From assembly GCF_003987215.1 (NCBI RefSeq), contig NZ_PIPW01000004.1, positions 62,001-126,000 of the forward strand: a DNA stretch of 64,000 nt, read 5' to 3'. This DNA is from Pseudidiomarina halophila (GTDB taxonomy: Bacteria > Pseudomonadota > Gammaproteobacteria > Enterobacterales > Alteromonadaceae). Shown here in pieces: positions 27,045 through 36,206 of the stretch. The position numbers and the translations under genes are program-made. The notes beneath the pieces were generated by a model. It was not told where the DNA came from. It was given only the letters and a program-made list of their open reading frames with translations, and searched no databases. The first letter of the stretch is position 1, and the number at the start of each line of letters is the position of its first letter.

Positions 27045-27884
27045 ATGAAAAAAAATCAATCGCGAGCGATAGTTGTTGAGGGCGGCGCCATGCGTGGTAT
27101 TTTCGCTGCCGGCGTGCTGGATGGCTTTATGCGTGAGAACTTTAAACCTTATGACTTTGCGATTGGTGTTTCCGCCGGGTCGACCAACCTGATTGGTTAT
27201 CTGACAGACGACTATCAACGTAGTTACCGGATCCTCACAGAACTTGCGCAGTCGAAAGATTTTATCGACCCCGTGCGTGGACTGCTGGGCGGGCACTTTT
27301 GTGACGTTGAGTGGCTCTGGCGCACTTCCTACAACGAAATTGAATTGCATTTCGCGCGCTACCTCTCGGCTAATGTGCCTTTGTACGTGGTCACCACCCG
27401 GGTTGATGACGGGTCGCCATGCTATATCGAAGTCACCGAGGACAATATGCATCAACTTTTCCCTGCCTCCTGCGCGATTCCGTTAGCTTTTCGGGACTTC
27501 CCTGAAGTTGCGGGTGTGGCAATGACCGATGGTGGCGTGGCGGATTCTATTCCGGTGCTTAAAGCCTATGAAATGGGGGCGCGGGAAATTACCGTGATAC
27601 TGTCGCGGGCAAAGGGTTATCGCAAGAAGAATGGCCACACCTTAGCGATCACCCGAAGTCTCCTGAGTCAGTATCCGAAATTATGTGACGCCATCGAAGA
27701 TCGTGCTGAACGTTACAATGCAACTGTGGATTTCATCGAAAACCCGCCCGACGATTGTGTGATACACATTATTGCCCCGCCAGAAGATATGCCGGTAGGA
27801 CGTTTCACCCGGCAGCGCGAGCGCTTAGATATAGGATATAACGCCGGCCTGCGTGCGGCATTCGAGCATATTGATCATCTTTGA
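27045..27884 (+). CDS. Patatin-like phospholipase (cytoplasmic)
   Basis: A 279-residue acyl hydrolase of the patatin family. It has the oxyanion-hole motif GGAMRG near residue 14, the nucleophile elbow GVSAG with Ser43, and the catalytic Asp in MTDGGVADSIP. It has no signal peptide, so like E. coli YjjU it probably acts on internal lipids. A GTG five codons upstream is an alternative start; I prefer the ATG at 27045, which begins the Lys-rich N terminus before the family core. Last gene of the run from homoserine dehydrogenase or carbamate kinase. Confidence 0.85.
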   Translation: MKKNQSRAIVVEGGAMRGIFAAGVLDGFMRENFKPYDFAIGVSAGSTNLIGYLTDDYQRSYRILTELAQSKDFIDPVRGLLGGHFCDVEWLWRTSYNEIELHFARYLSANVPLYVVTTRVDDGSPCYIEVTEDNMHQLFPASCAIPLAFRDFPEVAGVAMTDGGVADSIPVLKAYEMGAREITVILSRAKGYRKKNGHTLAITRSLLSQYPKLCDAIEDRAERYNATVDFIENPPDDCVIHIIAPPEDMPVGRFTRQRERLDIGYNAGLRAAFEHIDHL

Positions 27885-27892
27885 ATTAGGTT

Positions 27893-28192
27893 TCAAGGCG
27901 ATGTTTTAGTTGTTGAAGCTCGGAATTTGTCATCGTCACTCGTTTCCTCATAACGGGCTGATACGCTTTGCCCCTTAGCGTTGATGCCATTTATCGACCA
28001 GACACCGGTAATAGGATGCTGGGTGACCCGCCCGCTGAGTTTGACGACTTCACCATTATCGAAGGTGACTTCAACGGTACAAAAATGATTCACCTCTTTT
28101 TTGAAATCCGGCACTGAGATACTTACAGGTTGTGGCTCAACTGTTGCTTTGCGGCGCTTGTGCCAGCTAAGTTGCTGTATTATGAAGCTCAC
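27893..28192 (-). CDS. Small hypothetical protein
   Basis: No family recognised. A 99-residue polar protein with a strand-rich middle (VEVTFDNGEVVKLSGRVTQ, ending in GVWSINGINAKGQ) and a charged C terminus. The reading frame starts at GTG 28192 with AAGGAG seven bases upstream, which supports a real gene. The position, convergent with the patatin and downstream of the YcaO fusion gene, does not suggest a function. Confidence 0.7.
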   Translation of the reverse strand: MSFIIQQLSWHKRRKATVEPQPVSISVPDFKKEVNHFCTVEVTFDNGEVVKLSGRVTQHPITGVWSINGINAKGQSVSARYEETSDDDKFRASTTKTSP

Positions 28193-28254
28193 TAAACGTC
28201 TCCTTGTCAGATCTAAATCTGAGTGTACAAACTATCAGATCTGTTTTGTAGGAT

Positions 28255-30435
28255 TCATTGAGTGCGAGCGCGCGCCGCATGCAATTTTTTGTAACTATCC
28301 AGTAAGCGTTGGTGCTTATCCAGACCTTCCAGCTGCATGTTGGTTGGTGTCAGCCCGGCAAACGTGACGGAACCCTCAACCGAACCGACTACCGCACGCA
28401 TGGTTTCCTTGCCGTACATACGTTGCAGGTTATGCAGAAAGTCTGCCATTTCCAGTTCTTCATCAAGTTCAATCTCGAGCGCCGCCTGCATTGCGCGGTA
28501 GAACAGCACGCGTTCGACGGTGTTATCGTTGTACTGTAAGAAAGCCTCGACCAGCTCCAGTGCTTCTTCATGGCGTTGCAATGCCAGATAAATCAACAGT
28601 TTAAGCTCAAGAATGGTGAGTTGGCCCCATACGGTATTTTCATCGAACTCAACACCAATCAAGGTGATGATATCGGTGTAGTTATCGAGCTGGCTTTCTT
28701 CGAGTCGCTCGACTAAATCCTCAAGCTCATTGGTGCTGAGCTGATGCAGATTCAGAATATCCTTACGGAAACTCAGTGCCTGATTGGTGTTATCCCAAAC
28801 TAAATCTTCAACCGGATAAACTTCTGAATAGTCCGGTACTAAAATCCGGCACACCGGAGCGCCAAGGTCATTGTGTTGAGCGACGTAAACTTCTTTGCCC
28901 ATCTCAGCAAAAATCCCGAACAGGGTATCGGCTTCCTGTTGATTGGAGCCGGAGAAATCCCACTCGCAAAACTCGTAATCACTGCGCGCACTAAAGAAAC
29001 GCCAGGAAATAACGCCAGAAGAATCGATGAAGTGCTCGACAAAGTTATTCGGCTCGGTAACTTCCATGCTGTTAAAGGTCGGTGGCGGCAGGTCGTTGAG
29101 ACCTTCAAAGCTGCGGCCCTGTAATAGTTCTGTGAGGCTGCGTTCAATCGCTACCGCCATACTCGGGTGGGCGCCAAATGAGGCAAACACACCACCGGTG
29201 CGAGGATTCATCAAAGTCACACAGGCGACCGGGAACTGCCCGCCGAGGGAGGCATCTTTGACCAGCACCGGGTAACCCTGGGCTTCCAGCGCTTGCACAC
29301 CCTCTACCAGGTGCGGATACCTGGCCAGTACGGTTTCCGGTACATCGGGCAGGGCAATTTCCTGTTCAATGATTTGCTTTTTCACTGCCCGTTCAAAAAT
29401 CTCCGACAAACATTGGACTTGGGCTTCCGGTAAAGTGTTACCGGCGCTCATACCGTTACTTAAGTACAAGTTTTCGATCAAATTCGAAGGAAAGTACACC
29501 GTCTCGCCATCGGAGTGCCGGACAAAAGGTAAGGCACAGATACCGCGCTCAGTATTACCAGAATTGGTATCAACCAAATGGGACGCGCGTAGCTCGCCAT
29601 CAGGATCATAAACTTCGCGGCAATAGGCATCGAGAATAGCGTCTGGCAGGCTGTCATCGGCCTCCGGTTTAAACCATTTCTCATTTGGGTAGTGAATAAA
29701 CTCAGCGTTGGCGAGTTCTTCACCAAAATACTGGTCGTTGTAAAAAAAGTTGCAGCTCAGGCGTTCAATGAACTCGCCAAGTGCTGACGCCAGTGCGGCT
29801 TCCTTGGTGGCACCCTTGCCGTTGGTAAAGCACATGGGCGAGGCCGCATCGCGGATATGCAATGACCATACATGCGGCACAATGTTGCGCCATGATGCGA
29901 TTTCAATTTTCATGCCCAAATCGGCAAGGATCTGCGTCATGTTGGCAATGGTTTGTTCCAGCGGCAGGTCTTTCCCTTCAATGTAGGTCAGTTCGCTGCC
30001 ATCGGGCGCTCCCATGAGCAGGGCCTGGGCATCCTCATCAAGATTCTCAACAACTTCGATCTGAAACTCAGGGCCCGTTTGCACAACTTTTTTAACCGTA
30101 CAGCGCTCGATGGAACGTAAAATGCCTTGCCGGTCTTTGTCAGAAATATCATCAGGCAGTTCGACCTGGATCTTAAAGATCTGGTTGTAACGGTTTTCCG
30201 GGTCGACAATATTATTTTGTGAAAGACGAATGTTGTCGGTGGGGATATCGCGCGAGACGCAATACACCTTTACGAAGTAGGCAGCACACAACGCCGATGA
30301 TGCCAGGAAGTAATCAAACGGACTCGGCGCTGAACCGTCGCCTTTATAGCGGATGGGCTGATCAGTGATAACGGTAAAGTCATCAAACTTAGCCTCAAGG
30401 CGCAGATTGTCGAGAAAGTTTACTTTAATTTCCAT
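28255..30435 (-). CDS. OsmC-YcaO fusion protein
   Basis: A 726-residue two-part protein. Residues 1-135 are an OsmC-type domain (PFDYFLASSALCAAYFVKVYC carries the peroxidatic-type Cys region). From about residue 145 to 560 is a YcaO domain with SALGEFIERLSCNF and SEIFERAVKKQIIEQE segments; a helical, TPR-like C terminus follows. YcaO enzymes activate amide bonds with ATP, and E. coli YcaO is linked to RimO-dependent methylthiolation of ribosomal protein S12. Whether this fusion serves that or another modification cannot be told. No RiPP precursor or partner enzyme is adjacent. Confidence 0.85.
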   Translation of the reverse strand: MEIKVNFLDNLRLEAKFDDFTVITDQPIRYKGDGSAPSPFDYFLASSALCAAYFVKVYCVSRDIPTDNIRLSQNNIVDPENRYNQIFKIQVELPDDISDKDRQGILRSIERCTVKKVVQTGPEFQIEVVENLDEDAQALLMGAPDGSELTYIEGKDLPLEQTIANMTQILADLGMKIEIASWRNIVPHVWSLHIRDAASPMCFTNGKGATKEAALASALGEFIERLSCNFFYNDQYFGEELANAEFIHYPNEKWFKPEADDSLPDAILDAYCREVYDPDGELRASHLVDTNSGNTERGICALPFVRHSDGETVYFPSNLIENLYLSNGMSAGNTLPEAQVQCLSEIFERAVKKQIIEQEIALPDVPETVLARYPHLVEGVQALEAQGYPVLVKDASLGGQFPVACVTLMNPRTGGVFASFGAHPSMAVAIERSLTELLQGRSFEGLNDLPPPTFNSMEVTEPNNFVEHFIDSSGVISWRFFSARSDYEFCEWDFSGSNQQEADTLFGIFAEMGKEVYVAQHNDLGAPVCRILVPDYSEVYPVEDLVWDNTNQALSFRKDILNLHQLSTNELEDLVERLEESQLDNYTDIITLIGVEFDENTVWGQLTILELKLLIYLALQRHEEALELVEAFLQYNDNTVERVLFYRAMQAALEIELDEELEMADFLHNLQRMYGKETMRAVVGSVEGSVTFAGLTPTNMQLEGLDKHQRLLDSYKKLHAARARTQ

Positions 30436-30436
30436 G

Positions 30437-30474
30437 GCGGGCTACCGAGGTTACGAATGAGGAGGTATGCCCGC
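30437..30474 (-). promoter_or_regulatory. Hairpin adjacent to the OsmC-YcaO start codon
   Basis: GCGGGC (30437-30442) and GCCCGC (30469-30474) pair around a 26-base loop. One arm ends one base from the start codon of the OsmC-YcaO gene, and no clear ribosome binding site is seen there, so translation could be structure-controlled. Weak evidence. Confidence 0.3.
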
Positions 30475-30490
30475 TATTATCCCTTATAAG

Positions 30491-31144
30491 CTAACGCTTT
30501 TCCATGCCGAAGGCTTCACGCATGCTATTTGCAAAAGCGACGAGCTTTTCTTTCATGGTCCGTTTTACGGAAACTTCCACCGAGCCCAGCAGTGACCAGC
30601 CGGTGATGGTAATTTGCGGTGCCTGGCGGCCCGCCATTGATGGCGCATGATTTTCCGATGAACCAATGATGTTGAACATACGCGTGGTCACATTGACATT
30701 TTCCGGAATGAATATCTCGAGACTGCCGAGGACATTGGTGACATTGACTTCGATATGCTGGTGCTGGAAAACCGCATCAGTAAAGTCAATTTTTGCCGAT
30801 CCCAACACGTCAACCACTATTATTTTCTTCGGTACAAGCCATTGCCCTTCGCGGACATTGGAGCCAAGAATGCTGATTAACTTATCATCGTCTGATTCGC
30901 CGGAGGCGGCGTAATTTGGTGTGAACGAGCGCTCTTTTTTGTCGTCGTAACTGGTGTCCGCCTCAAGTGGCAAGTCAGCGACTAAGTCGACTAATTCCTG
31001 GTGGATGTCCGTTGCCATAGCCTCATCAAGGCGGCGTTCAAAGGCTTCAGCGGAGATAATGGCACGGCTGTAGTTGACGATGAGTTTGTCTACGGTTTCT
31101 TCACGGACTTGCTCAATTGGACGGTCTTCAAGTTTTACAGGCAT
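30491..31144 (-). CDS. DUF1707 / LiaF-like C-terminal domain protein
   Basis: A 217-residue protein with an N-terminal DUF1707 domain (EQVREETVDKLIVNYSRAII to ELVDLVADLP, residues about 8-60) and a C-terminal cell wall-active antibiotic response domain of the LiaF/DUF2154 beta-helical type (WLVPKKIIVVDVLGSAKID, VTNVLGSLEIFIPENV, GWSLLGSVEVSV, residues about 105-200). No membrane segment is visible. Such proteins are associated with envelope stress in several phyla, but the role here is unknown. AAGGA precedes the ATG. Confidence 0.85.
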   Translation of the reverse strand: MPVKLEDRPIEQVREETVDKLIVNYSRAIISAEAFERRLDEAMATDIHQELVDLVADLPLEADTSYDDKKERSFTPNYAASGESDDDKLISILGSNVREGQWLVPKKIIVVDVLGSAKIDFTDAVFQHQHIEVNVTNVLGSLEIFIPENVNVTTRMFNIIGSSENHAPSMAGRQAPQITITGWSLLGSVEVSVKRTMKEKLVAFANSMREAFGMEKR

Positions 31145-31314
31145 AGTTGTTCCTTATTGTTCGAACCATGCTAAAACCTATGCAATATAGAGGCCAAAAC
31201 CTAACATATTGTATTTACGGTGTTTATTTATGATCTTCCGTCGTTTTAGGTAGGCAATTTAACCAACTATAGCCAAAAACCACAAAATAGTGTGAAAAAA
31301 CTTAACGATTTTTG

Positions 31315-31851
31315 CTATTCGTTATCCGCGTAGCCACTACCTATGGCGCTGAAGGGAAGTCGCAGGCCAAGTTCCGGGAATTGTAATGCGATCCAGGCTG
31401 GGAAGGTGTTGCTGTTAGGCCCGGGGATCGCCCGGTATTCGTTGGCCCAGGGGTAGCGTTGCGAAGCTGCTGCGATTTGTGGAATGAGTTCAGCCGCGCG
31501 GATTCCGGTGACGGACAGGAGTTTTTCCGGGCGGGCGCCATACCAGTAGCGATCAGGTGTTTTGGTTTGATAGACCCGCAATGCTGGCGCGCCGTTGTCA
31601 ACGCGCCATCCGACGACTTCATAGACCGTATACTCTGAGGCATTTTGCGGTTTGACCGCCAACCAGGTATGCACGGCAAACCAACCGCGCCAGCCAAAGG
31701 CATCTGCCGCATAGGCCTCAATCACTGCTTCTTGTTCTTCCAATGGATTAGCAGCCAGGCCCGCTGATTCACGCGAGGCATCGCGCCAATCGCTGGATGA
31801 ACAGCCGCTGAGCGTTAGTAAAAAGAGCGCGAAAAGAACAATTTTTTTCAT
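31315..31851 (-). CDS. DUF3750 family lipoprotein
   Basis: A 178-residue protein with a lipoprotein signal (Lys-Lys, hydrophobic stretch, LSGC lipobox, Cys at 17). The mature part (AFGWRGWFAVHTWLAVK, VYEVVGWRV, NSNTFPAWIA) matches DUF3750. I prefer the ATG at 31851, preceded by GGTGG, over the in-frame GTG three codons earlier. Function unknown; location should be the inner or outer membrane. Confidence 0.85.
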   Translation of the reverse strand: MKKIVLFALFLLTLSGCSSSDWRDASRESAGLAANPLEEQEAVIEAYAADAFGWRGWFAVHTWLAVKPQNASEYTVYEVVGWRVDNGAPALRVYQTKTPDRYWYGARPEKLLSVTGIRAAELIPQIAAASQRYPWANEYRAIPGPNSNTFPAWIALQFPELGLRLPFSAIGSGYADNE

Positions 31852-31965
31852 AATAACCACCCAAACTACCCTTTGTTACAAGATTAATGCTAAAAGTCGA
31901 TGATAAGAAGGATCTTTTTTGTTATCTTCTCGTTACTTTAAACCTCCATTGATGGATCAACTGTT

Positions 31966-33405
31966 ATGAGCAAAAAAGGTATTGTTATCGGTGTTGTAGT
32001 TGTGGCCGCAGCGCTTTCGATTACCCCTTATGTTATTGGTTCGCAAACCGAATCAGCAATTCAGGATCAGGTTGCGCTGTTTGATAGTTCACAGCCGATG
32101 TACCAGGCCAGGGTAGTAAGTTATGACCGGGGCTGGCTCAGCTCAAATGCGGTTATTGAAGTAGGAATAGATTTAGACGATTTAGGCTTGGGTGATGAAG
32201 TAGAAACTGGCGTTGCCACATCCTCGTTCCAGTTGTCAGTACAACACGGCCCGATCCTGACTGATCAGGGGTTGTCGCTGGGCCTGGCTTCCTGGCAGTT
32301 AAGCAATGATGGACGGGGGCTTGAGGACTATGTGCAGTGGGACAAAGAACAGCTGCTTTATTTGCAACAGGGTAGTGTCAGTTTAGCCGGTAACGCCACC
32401 TACAGCGATGCGATACCACAGCTTAGTAACACCGCTAACACGGGTGAGGTCAGCTTTACCCTGGCCGAATATGTCGGGCACGGTAGTTACGATGGTGAGA
32501 CACTCATTTACGATGGCTTATTTTCTGATTTTGTTTTGAGCGTCGAATCCTTAATGGTCGAAATGCGCAATGCGAAACTTAGCATGGTCGCCAGCGCAGA
32601 TATTGCCACGATACTGAAAGGGGACTTCTACACAGGTACCGGCCAGCTGTTGCTTGACTCGGCAACTGTAACCACCGCTGAGGCGGGTGAAGTCGCCGCA
32701 GTGGATGAACTGTCAATGGATTACATCACTTCATTGAGTGAAGACACGAGCACGAATACCACACTTGCGCACATGAACATCAATTATGGTGCCAACAGTT
32801 TGCGAATAAATGGAGTTGAGGTGGCAAACCTGCGTTTCGATACCGCCATCAACAATCTCGATAAAACATTTCTGGATGCGTATCTGGAACAGATTCGTGC
32901 CGGTTTTGGCGAAGACCCAGAGCAAATGACTATTATGTTATCTGAGCTGTTTGAAAGCCATGGTTTGGCGTTTTTACAAGCGCAACCGGAACTGGCCGTC
33001 ACTGAATTTAGCGGCATCCTGCCACAAGGTGCATTTAATGCTAATGCGGCAATGTCCGTTGCAGGCGTAACAGCACTGCCTGATTCTATGGAAGACGATG
33101 CCTTCTGGCGTCAGCACCTGCGCGTCGACAGCGATGCGACCATTGCCAAACCCTTGTTGCAGTGGGCGACAACAAGCTATGTGCATATGAGCTTGGTTAA
33201 TGCCGGACAAGCCAATGAGCTGACTGCCGAGCAGTTAGATCAGATTGCCGCACAACAGGCGGCGATGATGATTCAGGCATTTATCCAGCAGGGTGTGTTA
33301 CGTGAGGAAGATGACACTTACATTTTCGATTTTGCCATCGCTGACGGCATGATGACAATAAATGGTCAATCGATGCCGCTGAATCAGGCTATGGGCGCCA
33401 TGTAA
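31966..33405 (+). CDS. DUF945 (YdgA) family protein
   Basis: A 479-residue protein with an uncleaved or signal-anchor N terminus (IVIGVVVVAAALSITPYVIG) and a long, beta-rich periplasmic part beginning YQARVVSYDRGWLSSNAVIEV, the characteristic start of the DUF945/YdgA family. E. coli YdgA is an inner-membrane or periplasmic protein whose function is not well known. Single gene, followed by a long inverted repeat. Confidence 0.88.
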   Translation: MSKKGIVIGVVVVAAALSITPYVIGSQTESAIQDQVALFDSSQPMYQARVVSYDRGWLSSNAVIEVGIDLDDLGLGDEVETGVATSSFQLSVQHGPILTDQGLSLGLASWQLSNDGRGLEDYVQWDKEQLLYLQQGSVSLAGNATYSDAIPQLSNTANTGEVSFTLAEYVGHGSYDGETLIYDGLFSDFVLSVESLMVEMRNAKLSMVASADIATILKGDFYTGTGQLLLDSATVTTAEAGEVAAVDELSMDYITSLSEDTSTNTTLAHMNINYGANSLRINGVEVANLRFDTAINNLDKTFLDAYLEQIRAGFGEDPEQMTIMLSELFESHGLAFLQAQPELAVTEFSGILPQGAFNANAAMSVAGVTALPDSMEDDAFWRQHLRVDSDATIAKPLLQWATTSYVHMSLVNAGQANELTAEQLDQIAAQQAAMMIQAFIQQGVLREEDDTYIFDFAIADGMMTINGQSMPLNQAMGAM

Positions 33406-33433
33406 ATTGGCTTGTAAACCTTAGTTACAATTG

Positions 33434-33491
33434 CTTACCACGCCGCAATACCGCTGAGAACTTGTCAGTGTTATGTTGTGGGCGTGGTAAG
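33434..33491. repeat. 11-bp inverted repeat between DUF945 and Sel1 genes
   Basis: CTTACCACGCC (33434-33444) and GGCGTGGTAAG (33481-33491) are perfect inverted copies around a 36-base loop. The loop holds a second 6-bp hairpin (CGCTGA/TCAGTG). Four T residues follow. It may be a long-loop terminator of the DUF945 gene, or a small palindromic element. Confidence 0.45.
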
Positions 33492-33536
33492 TTTTGGTTA
33501 ACTACAATTGGTCATCAACAATAAGGCAGTCAGGTT

Positions 33537-34469
33537 ATGTTTCAGACATCATTTTCGGCTTTCTCTTCAGTATTGGTTACGGCTGTTTGTGCAGCCTGGC
33601 TACTGAGCGCGCCTGCGGCTTATGCTCAGGGAAGCGAAAACTTAACCATTTGTGAAAGTGGTGACTGTGAACGCCAGTTAACTGAACTTGAGCGATTGGC
33701 CCGCAAGGGCAGTGGTGATGCCGCTGCTGTGGTCGCACTGGCGTACGCCAGCGGTGATGGCGTCGAACAAGACATTGACAAGGCCCGGCAGTTTATTGAA
33801 CAGGGCGCGCGCCGCCGCAATCCGTTGGCGATGTATGTGCTATCCGATTGGTACAGCCGCGGTTTTGTGGTCGAAAATGATGCTTCGGAAAGCGTGCTCT
33901 GGCTCGACCGAGCGGTTAAAGCGGGTTATGCCCCGGCTCAGTACCTGAAAGCAACCCATCTCTTGGCGACCGAGGACGCGGATACACAGCGTCAGGCAGT
34001 TCCATTACTTGAACAAGCTGCGGCACAGAATCTGCTTACCGCGATGTATGCACTGGCACGATTGCAGCAAACCGGCACGCTGATGGAGCAGGATCTGCCG
34101 GCAGCAGGAAAATTGTTTGCCCGCTTAGCACGCTCAGGTTACAGCGATGCCCGTCAGCAATTACAACAAATTAACCAGCAGCTGACTGGCACCGAGTTTG
34201 CTGCGTCTGAAGACGGCGAGCGCTTGCAACAAGCTGAAAAGGCGATGGAGCGTATCACCGTGACGGCAGACGCAAGTTTGTACCGTAGCCAGCTGGATCG
34301 CCTGGTGAATCAGCTTGAGGCTTCTGGTAGTTTCGATAACCGGTCGATTGGTTCACGTATTCGTGGTGTCGGTTGTGCGGATACCGGTTCCGCATGTTCA
34401 GTTTTAAGCCCGGGCAAAGGCCAGAGCAGCCTCGGCGATGTACTCAGCGGTAGCAGAGGCGGCAATTAA
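33537..34469 (+). CDS. Periplasmic Sel1-repeat (TPR-like) protein
   Basis: A 310-residue protein with a signal peptide (cleavage AYA-QG at residue 30). Helical Sel1-type repeats run from about 53 to 215 (AAAVVALAYASGDGVEQDID, AMYVLSDWYSRGFVVENDAS, AMYALARLQQTGTLMEQDLP). The C-terminal tail is Gly/Ser-rich with a few Cys. Sel1 proteins act as scaffolds for protein partners in the envelope. No partner is evident nearby. Confidence 0.85.
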   Translation: MFQTSFSAFSSVLVTAVCAAWLLSAPAAYAQGSENLTICESGDCERQLTELERLARKGSGDAAAVVALAYASGDGVEQDIDKARQFIEQGARRRNPLAMYVLSDWYSRGFVVENDASESVLWLDRAVKAGYAPAQYLKATHLLATEDADTQRQAVPLLEQAAAQNLLTAMYALARLQQTGTLMEQDLPAAGKLFARLARSGYSDARQQLQQINQQLTGTEFAASEDGERLQQAEKAMERITVTADASLYRSQLDRLVNQLEASGSFDNRSIGSRIRGVGCADTGSACSVLSPGKGQSSLGDVLSGSRGGN

Positions 34470-34533
34470 TGCCGTCTTAAATTTGCCCACCTTCGCATTA
34501 TTAGGTATTATTCGCGGCCTTTGACGGGCTGCT

Positions 34534-34577
34534 GCCCAAACTAAGTACTAACTTACGAACGACCATGGAGTTTGGGC
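34534..34577 (+). promoter_or_regulatory. Inverted repeat in the SulP gene leader
   Basis: GCCCAAACT (34534-34542) and AGTTTGGGC (34569-34577) pair perfectly around 26 bases that contain a smaller TAAGT/ACTTA hairpin. It is about 120 bases before the SulP start. It might be a structured leader, an operator, or the end of the Sel1 transcript; there is no T run. Confidence 0.4.
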
Positions 34578-34699
34578 CCTTGTTCCTACTTACGCCACCC
34601 TAGACGTAACAGCTTTCTTTTCTTTATTCGCTGACTGATTCTGCTGTCGGCGCTCGTACGTGTTTCTATCGATTTACTAACTAACAAGTGATTACAACT

Positions 34700-36190
34700 A
34701 TGTTGAAGACCATGCAAAACCAATGGTTCTCCAATATCCGTGGCGATCTGCTCGCGGGTATCGTGGTGGCCTTGGCGCTTGTCCCAGAGGCAATTGCCTT
34801 TTCTATTATCGCTGGCGTCGATCCTAAAGTGGGTCTTTACGCATCGTTCTGTATCGCCGTAATTATCTCGTTTACCGGTGGTCGGCCTGGCATGATTTCC
34901 GCCGCGACTGGTGCGATGGCACTGTTGATGGTGACGCTGGTTAAAGATTATGGACTGGAGTACCTGCTGGCCGCGACCTTGCTGACGGGGGTACTGCAAA
35001 TCGTTGCCGGCTACCTGAAGCTTGGTGACCTGATGCGCTTTGTTTCGCGCTCAGTAGTAACCGGCTTTGTTAACGCGCTGGCAATACTTATTTTCATGGC
35101 TCAGCTGCCGGAGCTAACCAATGTCACCTGGCATGTTTACGCCATGACTGCCGCTGGCCTGGGGATCATCTATTTGTTTCCTTATGTCCCGATCATTGGC
35201 AAGGTTTTGCCGTCGCCACTGATTTGCATCATCAGTCTTACCATTGTCGCAATTCTCTTTAATATCGATATTCGTAATGTCGGTGACATGGGACAGCTTC
35301 CCGATACTCTTCCGATTTTCCTCTGGCCTGACGTACCCTTAAACTTGGAAACCTTAACGATCATCCTGCCCTATTCTGTGGGTTTGGCAGTGGTTGGTTT
35401 GCTGGAGTCGATGATGACAGCAACCATCGTTGATGATTTGACGGATACCGAAAGTGATAAAAACCGTGAGTGTAAAGGGCAAGGCATTGCCAATATCGGC
35501 TCTGGCTTATTAGGCGGGATGGCAGGTTGTGCGATGATCGGGCAATCGGTAATCAACGTCAAATCAGGCGGTCGCACTCGACTTTCAACTTTCTCCGCTG
35601 GTATCTTTTTGCTGGTAATGATTATGGTACTTGATGAGTGGCTGCAGCAAATTCCAATGGCGGCTTTGGTTGCTGTCATGATTATGGTGTCTATCGGTAC
35701 CTTTAGCTGGGATTCACTGCGCAAAATGCGCAAGCACCCGTTGTCGACCAACATTGTGATGGTAACGACAGTCGTTGTAGTGGTGGCTACCCATAATCTG
35801 GCGATTGGTGTTGGCGTGGGCGTATTGCTTGCTGCTATGTTCTTTGCCAACAAAATTGGCCACTTCATGCATGTTAGTTCAACCATAAATGACGCGGGCA
35901 CGGAACGTCAGTATCACGTCACGGGTCAAGTTTTCTTTAGTTCGGCAGATAAATTCGTCGCTTCCTTTGACTTCAAAGAAGCAGTCGATAAAGTAGTGAT
36001 TGACCTGACACGCGCGCATTTCTGGGATATCACCGCAGTAGGGGCTTTAGATCGGGTGGTACTGAAATTCCGTCGTGATGGTGCCGAGGTAGAAGTGCTC
36101 GGCCTGAATGAAGCAAGTGCGACCATCGTTGATCGGTTTGGGGTTCACGATAAACCTGGTGCTGCTGACGAAATCATGGGCGGCCACTAA
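34700..36190 (+). CDS. SulP family anion transporter with STAS domain
   Basis: A roughly 496-residue protein. About twelve membrane segments include the SulP signature ([20 protein letters not shown] near the N terminus and the [20 protein letters not shown] region). The C-terminal STAS domain spans about residues 395-490 ([19 protein letters not shown], then [23 protein letters not shown]). SulP proteins carry sulfate, bicarbonate or other anions. A GTG at 34688 is an alternative start; neither has a good binding site. It is followed by a Usp gene, a pairing common for bicarbonate-type SulP, so bicarbonate is a reasonable but unproven guess. Confidence 0.9.
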   Translation: MLKTMQNQWFSNIRGDLLAGIVVALALVPEAIAFSIIAGVDPKVGLYASFCIAVIISFTGGRPGMISAATGAMALLMVTLVKDYGLEYLLAATLLTGVLQIVAGYLKLGDLMRFVSRSVVTGFVNALAILIFMAQLPELTNVTWHVYAMTAAGLGIIYLFPYVPIIGKVLPSPLICIISLTIVAILFNIDIRNVGDMGQLPDTLPIFLWPDVPLNLETLTIILPYSVGLAVVGLLESMMTATIVDDLTDTESDKNRECKGQGIANIGSGLLGGMAGCAMIGQSVINVKSGGRTRLSTFSAGIFLLVMIMVLDEWLQQIPMAALVAVMIMVSIGTFSWDSLRKMRKHPLSTNIVMVTTVVVVVATHNLAIGVGVGVLLAAMFFANKIGHFMHVSSTINDAGTERQYHVTGQVFFSSADKFVASFDFKEAVDKVVIDLTRAHFWDITAVGALDRVVLKFRRDGAEVEVLGLNEASATIVDRFGVHDKPGAADEIMGGH

Positions 36191-36206
36191 GCCGCGGGAG
36201 AACAAC

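Noticed and set aside
33426-33510. Transposon with TACAATTG target duplication
   Set aside because: The right copy is 11 bases beyond the inverted repeat end, so it is not a clean duplication flanking an element.
34187-34202. Second sigma-54-like match TGGCAC-N5-TTGCT
   Set aside because: It lies inside the Sel1 coding sequence with its frame conserved, about 500 bases before the next gene, and no inverted repeat or gap supports a promoter.
36108-36206. Upstream extension of the Usp gene into SulP
   Set aside because: The extension overlaps the SulP coding region; the ATG at 36207 has a good binding site and the family start.
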